The notes under the pieces were generated by a model that worked only from the letters and a program-made list of their open reading frames with translations, did no database searches and was not told where the DNA came from. This document shows, one piece after another, positions 60,238 through 64,000 of a DNA stretch of 64,000 nt. Both the position numbers and the translations under genes were made by a program. The stretch's first letter is position 1; each line of letters opens with the position of its first letter. This DNA is from an uncultured Actinomycetes bacterium (GTDB lineage Bacteria > Actinomycetota > Actinomycetes > S36-B12 > UBA10799): contig CAMPEQ010000011.1 of assembly GCA_946803585.1 (NCBI GenBank), positions 744,001 through 808,000 on the forward strand. Reading direction: 5' to 3'.

Positions 60238-63200
60238 GTGGGCTCAGCGCTGGCTGCCCTGGGCTCGTTCTGTGCTCATCGCAAGTACGTGGTCCTGGCC
60301 GCTTGGGCGCTATTGATTGCCCTAATGATCGGATGGGTCGGGGCGGTCGGGGCCCAGGTAGATAACAACTTCAGCCTCCCCGGTTCCGGTAGCCAGTCCG
60401 CAACTGACCTGCTCGCCTCGGACTTCCCGCCGCAGCAAAACGGCACCAGCCCGATCGTCTTCCACGTTGACTCGGGATCAATGAACGATGCGGCCAACCA
60501 GTCTGCAGTTGAAGCTTCGCTGCAGAACATTCTGGCGGTTCCTAACGTCTACAGCGCAACCGATCCCTACGCCCAGCCACTCGCGGGACTCGTCAGCGCG
60601 GATGGCAGCACTGCGATGATCCCCGTGCTGATGGATATCAGCTCAGGGTCGTTGACCGTCGAGAACTCTGAGCCGGTACTTGCAGCCACTCAACCGGCGA
60701 TCGATGCCGGGATCACCACTGCTGCTGGTGGGCCAATAGGAAGCGCACTGTCGGAACCAGATACTGGGCCGAGCGAGGCGATCGGAATGATTGCCGCGGC
60801 GATCATCTTGGCCTTCGTGTTCGGAACATTGATTGCCATCGGGCTCCCGCTGGTGACTGCGCTATTCGGGCTCGTCGTCGGGATTGCGGCCGTTGGGCTC
60901 CTCGGCCACGTCGTGGCTATCCCGAGTACCGGGACAACGCTGGCGACCATGATTGGGCTCGGGGTAGGAATCGACTACTCCTTGTTCTTGATTTCCAAGC
61001 ACTTGGAGAACTTGCGAGGCGGGCTCAGTGTCCCGGATTCGGTTCGCCTCACGGTGGCGACATCGGGCAACGCCGTGGTGTTCGCTGGGACGACGGTCAT
61101 TATCGCGCTACTTTCGCTAGGCGTCGCGAATATCCCGCTGGTCACCTCCCTTGGCTACGCAACGGCTGTTGCGGTTGCGACCGCAGTTCTGGCCGCGGTC
61201 ACCCTTCTCCCGGCAATCCTTGGGCTAGCTGGGATGAAGATCCTGGCTCTGCGCATACCTGGCCTTGGTAAGGGCATGGCCAAGGATCCCGCCACAGGGA
61301 TCTGGGGGAAGTGGTCGAACGTCGTCACTGGCCGCGCAGCTGTGGCGTTAGTACTTGCACTCTTAGTATCCGCACCGCTGATCTTCCCGATGTTCTCCAT
61401 GAAGCTCGGCCAGGAGGACTTAGCTGTCACACCTGAGTCGACGACTCAGCGCCAAGCCTTCGATATCGTCAATGATGCGTATGGTCCGGGCTACAACGGT
61501 CCCTTGTTGGCCGCGACAGAGTTGGATCCGGTTGCGGCCCCGAGCGCGGCATATACCGCCCAATACGACCAAGCGACGGCGTTGAAGTCCCAACTCGAGG
61601 CCGAGCAAGCCTCGTTGGAACAACAAGCTGACGAGCTCAAAGCGGACCAAGCAATGCTGGAAGCCCAAGCAGAGGAACTCAAGACAGCAGAGGCAGAGCT
61701 GCGGGCGGAAGAGAAGTCGCTGAGCCAGCAGCGCAATCGACTCCAGAAGCAGAAGGCGGCGGTTCAGCAAGAGCGGCAAGATCTCAAGGTAGAACGCAAT
61801 CAGCTGGCCCTAGAGCAGGAAGCGAACGAACAAGCTCGGGCGGACTTGCGCGCGCAAGCGGAGCCGCTACTCGCGGAGCTAGAGGACCTCAATGAGAATC
61901 GTCGGCAGCTGCGACAAGAGATCGTGGAGCTCGATGCGCTGATTGCCGTTGAGACTGATCCAGTCGTCAAAGCAGCACTTGAACTCGAGCGGGATGCAAA
62001 GGCCCTTGAGCTAGACCTCGTCCGAGACCGCATCAAGGTGGTCGCTGGTGAACTTGAGGCGATAGCTGTGCAGGCCAAAGAGCTACTTGAACAAGAGAAG
62101 CTCATTGCAGCGCAGGCGCGCGACCTGGCTGCGCAAGCCGAGCAGTTGGTTCGCGATGCGGCTGTCCTGAGCCAACGTGCCGCTCAGCTGGCCAGGGAAG
62201 CAGCTGTTCTGGTCGACGAGGCACGTGCCCTCGAGTCGGATGCAAAGAAACTGACCAAACAGGGCAACCAGTTGCAGGCCGCTGCCGAATCCCTCGAGGC
62301 GCAGAAGGAAACTGCGGAACAGCAGAAGGAGATCGCGGAAAGGCTCCAACAGGAGTTGACTGCAGAGCTAACCCAAGCAGGAGGCGACCCGAGGGGAACC
62401 GACACTCGAATTGTGGCGCTGCAGAATGCGCTTACCGCCACGCCCGGCGTCGCGTTGGTCTCGCCCCCCACGATCAACAGCAGCGGATCCGCCTACACCC
62501 TGTCTGCGATACCGACGACTCAGCCTGCGGATCCGGCGACGGCAACGCTGGTCCAAACAGTGCGTGATGATGTTGTGCCCCCCACTGAAGGCGATGGGAC
62601 AACCACCTACATCGGCGGTTCCACGGCGGCCAATGTCGACCTCGCAACCCAGATCACAAGCAAGCTGATCTTCGTAATCGGCGTGGTCCTCGTGCTTAGC
62701 TTCGTGCTGATGCTTGTGGTGTTCCGGTCGCTGCTGGTGCCGCTACAAGCTGTGATTACGAACCTGGTTTGCGTGGGGATTTCCTTTGGCGTGCTGACTG
62801 CGGTGTTCCAGTGGGGTTGGGGGCTGAGTCTCATCGATCTACCCAGTCCCAGCGGCAGTGTGCCGATCATTAGCTACGTCCCGCTGATGATGTTCGCCGC
62901 GCTCTTCGGACTATCGATGGACTACCAGGTCTTCGCAATCTCGCATATTCAGAGCGAGAAGTTGGCGGGGGCGAGCGCTCGTGAGGCGGTCCGAACGGGT
63001 CTAGCCGCAAGTGGCCGGGTGATCGCTGCGGCCGCACTCATAATGATGTCGGTGTTTGGCAGCTTCATCATCAACCCCAACCCCGTCATTAAGCAGTTCG
63101 GCGTGGGGCTGACCGTCGCTGTGTTCTTTGCCGGCCTGATGACGCTTTGGATGACTCCGGCGCTGTTAGCGCTATTCGGCGAGGCGACGTGGCGCCTCCC

Positions 63201-63339
63201 GAGGTTCCTTGACCGAATAATGCCCCATATCTCGATTGAGGGAGCCCCTAGTCCGGACGCCGAATCGCCGAGAAATGATGCCAAAAAGGAGCCCACGGAA
63301 GTGGAGCCCTCGGACGGCCTTTCGATTCTTGAGAAGTAA
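60238..63339 (+). CDS. MMPL family transporter with a long coiled-coil insertion
   Basis: About 1033 residues. N-terminal helix (about 15-38), first extracytoplasmic domain (about 40-180), helices 2-6 (about 185-330, with IGLGVGIDYSLFLISKHLE, the proton-relay Asp-Tyr motif), helix 7 (about 365-390), then the second extracytoplasmic domain, in which residues about 445-715 form a continuous Glu/Gln/Ala/Leu/Lys coiled coil. It ends with helices 8-12 (LFGLSMDYQVFAISH is the second Asp-Tyr motif) and a charged tail. MMPL proteins export lipids or siderophores by proton motive force. GTG 60238 follows GGGGG; TTG 60226 is an alternative. The PlsC gene follows after 50 bases. Confidence 0.88.
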   Translation: MGSALAALGSFCAHRKYVVLAAWALLIALMIGWVGAVGAQVDNNFSLPGSGSQSATDLLASDFPPQQNGTSPIVFHVDSGSMNDAANQSAVEASLQNILAVPNVYSATDPYAQPLAGLVSADGSTAMIPVLMDISSGSLTVENSEPVLAATQPAIDAGITTAAGGPIGSALSEPDTGPSEAIGMIAAAIILAFVFGTLIAIGLPLVTALFGLVVGIAAVGLLGHVVAIPSTGTTLATMIGLGVGIDYSLFLISKHLENLRGGLSVPDSVRLTVATSGNAVVFAGTTVIIALLSLGVANIPLVTSLGYATAVAVATAVLAAVTLLPAILGLAGMKILALRIPGLGKGMAKDPATGIWGKWSNVVTGRAAVALVLALLVSAPLIFPMFSMKLGQEDLAVTPESTTQRQAFDIVNDAYGPGYNGPLLAATELDPVAAPSAAYTAQYDQATALKSQLEAEQASLEQQADELKADQAMLEAQAEELKTAEAELRAEEKSLSQQRNRLQKQKAAVQQERQDLKVERNQLALEQEANEQARADLRAQAEPLLAELEDLNENRRQLRQEIVELDALIAVETDPVVKAALELERDAKALELDLVRDRIKVVAGELEAIAVQAKELLEQEKLIAAQARDLAAQAEQLVRDAAVLSQRAAQLAREAAVLVDEARALESDAKKLTKQGNQLQAAAESLEAQKETAEQQKEIAERLQQELTAELTQAGGDPRGTDTRIVALQNALTATPGVALVSPPTINSSGSAYTLSAIPTTQPADPATATLVQTVRDDVVPPTEGDGTTTYIGGSTAANVDLATQITSKLIFVIGVVLVLSFVLMLVVFRSLLVPLQAVITNLVCVGISFGVLTAVFQWGWGLSLIDLPSPSGSVPIISYVPLMMFAALFGLSMDYQVFAISHIQSEKLAGASAREAVRTGLAASGRVIAAAALIMMSVFGSFIINPNPVIKQFGVGLTVAVFFAGLMTLWMTPALLALFGEATWRLPRFLDRIMPHISIEGAPSPDAESPRNDAKKEPTEVEPSDGLSILEK

Positions 63340-63389
63340 TCACTGAGACCGCAGCGACCCAAACTGGTGTCGGCAGGCTAGCCTTCGCC

Positions 63390-64000
63390 AATGCGACAAG
63401 TTGGCTCGGTGATCTTCTGGCTGTGGGTGGTGTTGAGTTCAATCCCACTCTTCATCATTGCGGTTGTCCTGTGGGCTGTAACCGCCCCGTTCGATAAGCG
63501 TCGCCGCGCGCTGCACCTATTTACTTGCTTCTGGGCGTCGCTCTACACCTGGACCAACCCCATCTGGCGCGTGTCGATTACCGGTCGAGAGAACATCGAC
63601 CCGGATAAGACCTACGTGATGGTTGCCAACCATCTATCGCTACTCGACATCTTGGTGCTGTTCCGTCTCTTCCGTCAGTTCAAGTGGGTGTCCAAGGCGG
63701 AGATCTTTAAGGTGCCGGCAGTTGGGTGGAATATGAGCCTGAACCGCTACATCCCGCTAAAACGAGGCGACAAGGCGAGCATCAAGGAGATGATGAACGC
63801 GTGTGATCGCACGATCCGCGGTGGGTCCTCGATCATGATGTTTCCGGAGGGAACGCGCTCCAAGACCGGTGAGTTGCGGGACTTTAAGGCGGGTGCTTTC
63901 GACCTGGCGCGCTCGACCGACTCGCCGATCATTCCGATGGTGATCCACGGAACGCACGACGCGCTCCCCAAGTCCGGCTTTGTCCTACAAGGTCGTCACG
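63390..64000 (+). CDS. PlsC-type 1-acyl-glycerol-3-phosphate acyltransferase (runs off the right edge)
   Basis: The frame is open from ATG 63390 to the window end (203 codons) and encodes a lysophospholipid acyltransferase: N-terminal helix (about 8-30), the catalytic VANHLSLLDI (NHx4D, block I), block II LNRYIPLKRG, block III MMFPEGTRSKTGELR and block IV IIPMVIHGTH. It transfers an acyl chain to lysophosphatidic acid or a related lipid at the membrane. TAGCCT (63378-63383) is six bases before the ATG, indicating a leaderless start. The neighbouring MMPL gene suggests a lipid theme. Confidence 0.9.

Overview
The window is chromosomal DNA from an actinomycete (Actinomycetota) of moderately high GC. 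The evidence is a FadE5-type acyl-CoA dehydrogenase, an MMPL transporter, a DUF2127 protein, a mycothiol-associated DinB-fold protein, a Zur-type Fur regulator, a histone H1-like Lys/Ala tail of the HupB kind, and many genes with a TANNNT -10 box six or seven bases before the start codon (leaderless transcripts). Genus cannot be settled by eye. Coding density is high, no gene-free stretch exceeds about 280 bases, and I saw no insertion sequence, prophage or CRISPR array.

Layout. 1-4756 (minus strand): trehalose/maltodextrin operon treY-treZ-mak, with mak cut by the window edge. 4847-10143: a citrulline/arginine deiminase-like hydrolase (ctlX) with foreign-looking composition, yciO, a membrane histidine kinase with a periplasmic-binding sensor, a remnant of an animal-type haem peroxidase, and a GntR regulator plus fatty-acid-hydroxylase-like gene behind a FadR-type operator. 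10184-18148: lipoprotein, DUF2127 protein, orphan FtsX-type permease, a metal ABC transporter (probably Mn) and a tandem universal stress protein. 18156-27677: FUSC membrane protein, nagA, GNAT, a ROK sugar kinase with a 120-residue histone-like tail next to a sugar/H+ symporter, an RsbU-type phosphatase and an M23 peptidase. 27939-39310: aminotransferase, c-di-GMP protein, MFS efflux pump with DinB-fold partner, nitrilase, copC/ctaG and fadE5. 39460-42186: arsenic island arsR < > arsI-aqpS-arsC. 42219-49092: hydrolases, membrane proteins, tRNA-Gly(CCC), a protein with a C2H2-like finger, and YibE/F.

49109-56680 is the most coherent accessory system: zur, znuACB, a His-rich 83-residue protein, a UPF0718 permease with its TIGR03943 partner, and a COG0523-like protein without a P-loop. 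Three Zur-box-like palindromes sit on three promoters there. In two of them the palindrome fills the 17-bp spacer between TTGACA and the -10 box. Together they read as a zinc-starvation response of uptake, storage or chaperoning, and a membrane module of unknown role.

56733-64000: a lipoprotein, two secreted proteins with related Lys-rich segments (one a trypsin-like protease), a divergent marR/FMN-reductase pair with twin operators, an MMPL transporter with a roughly 270-residue coiled-coil insertion, and a PlsC-type acyltransferase cut by the right edge.
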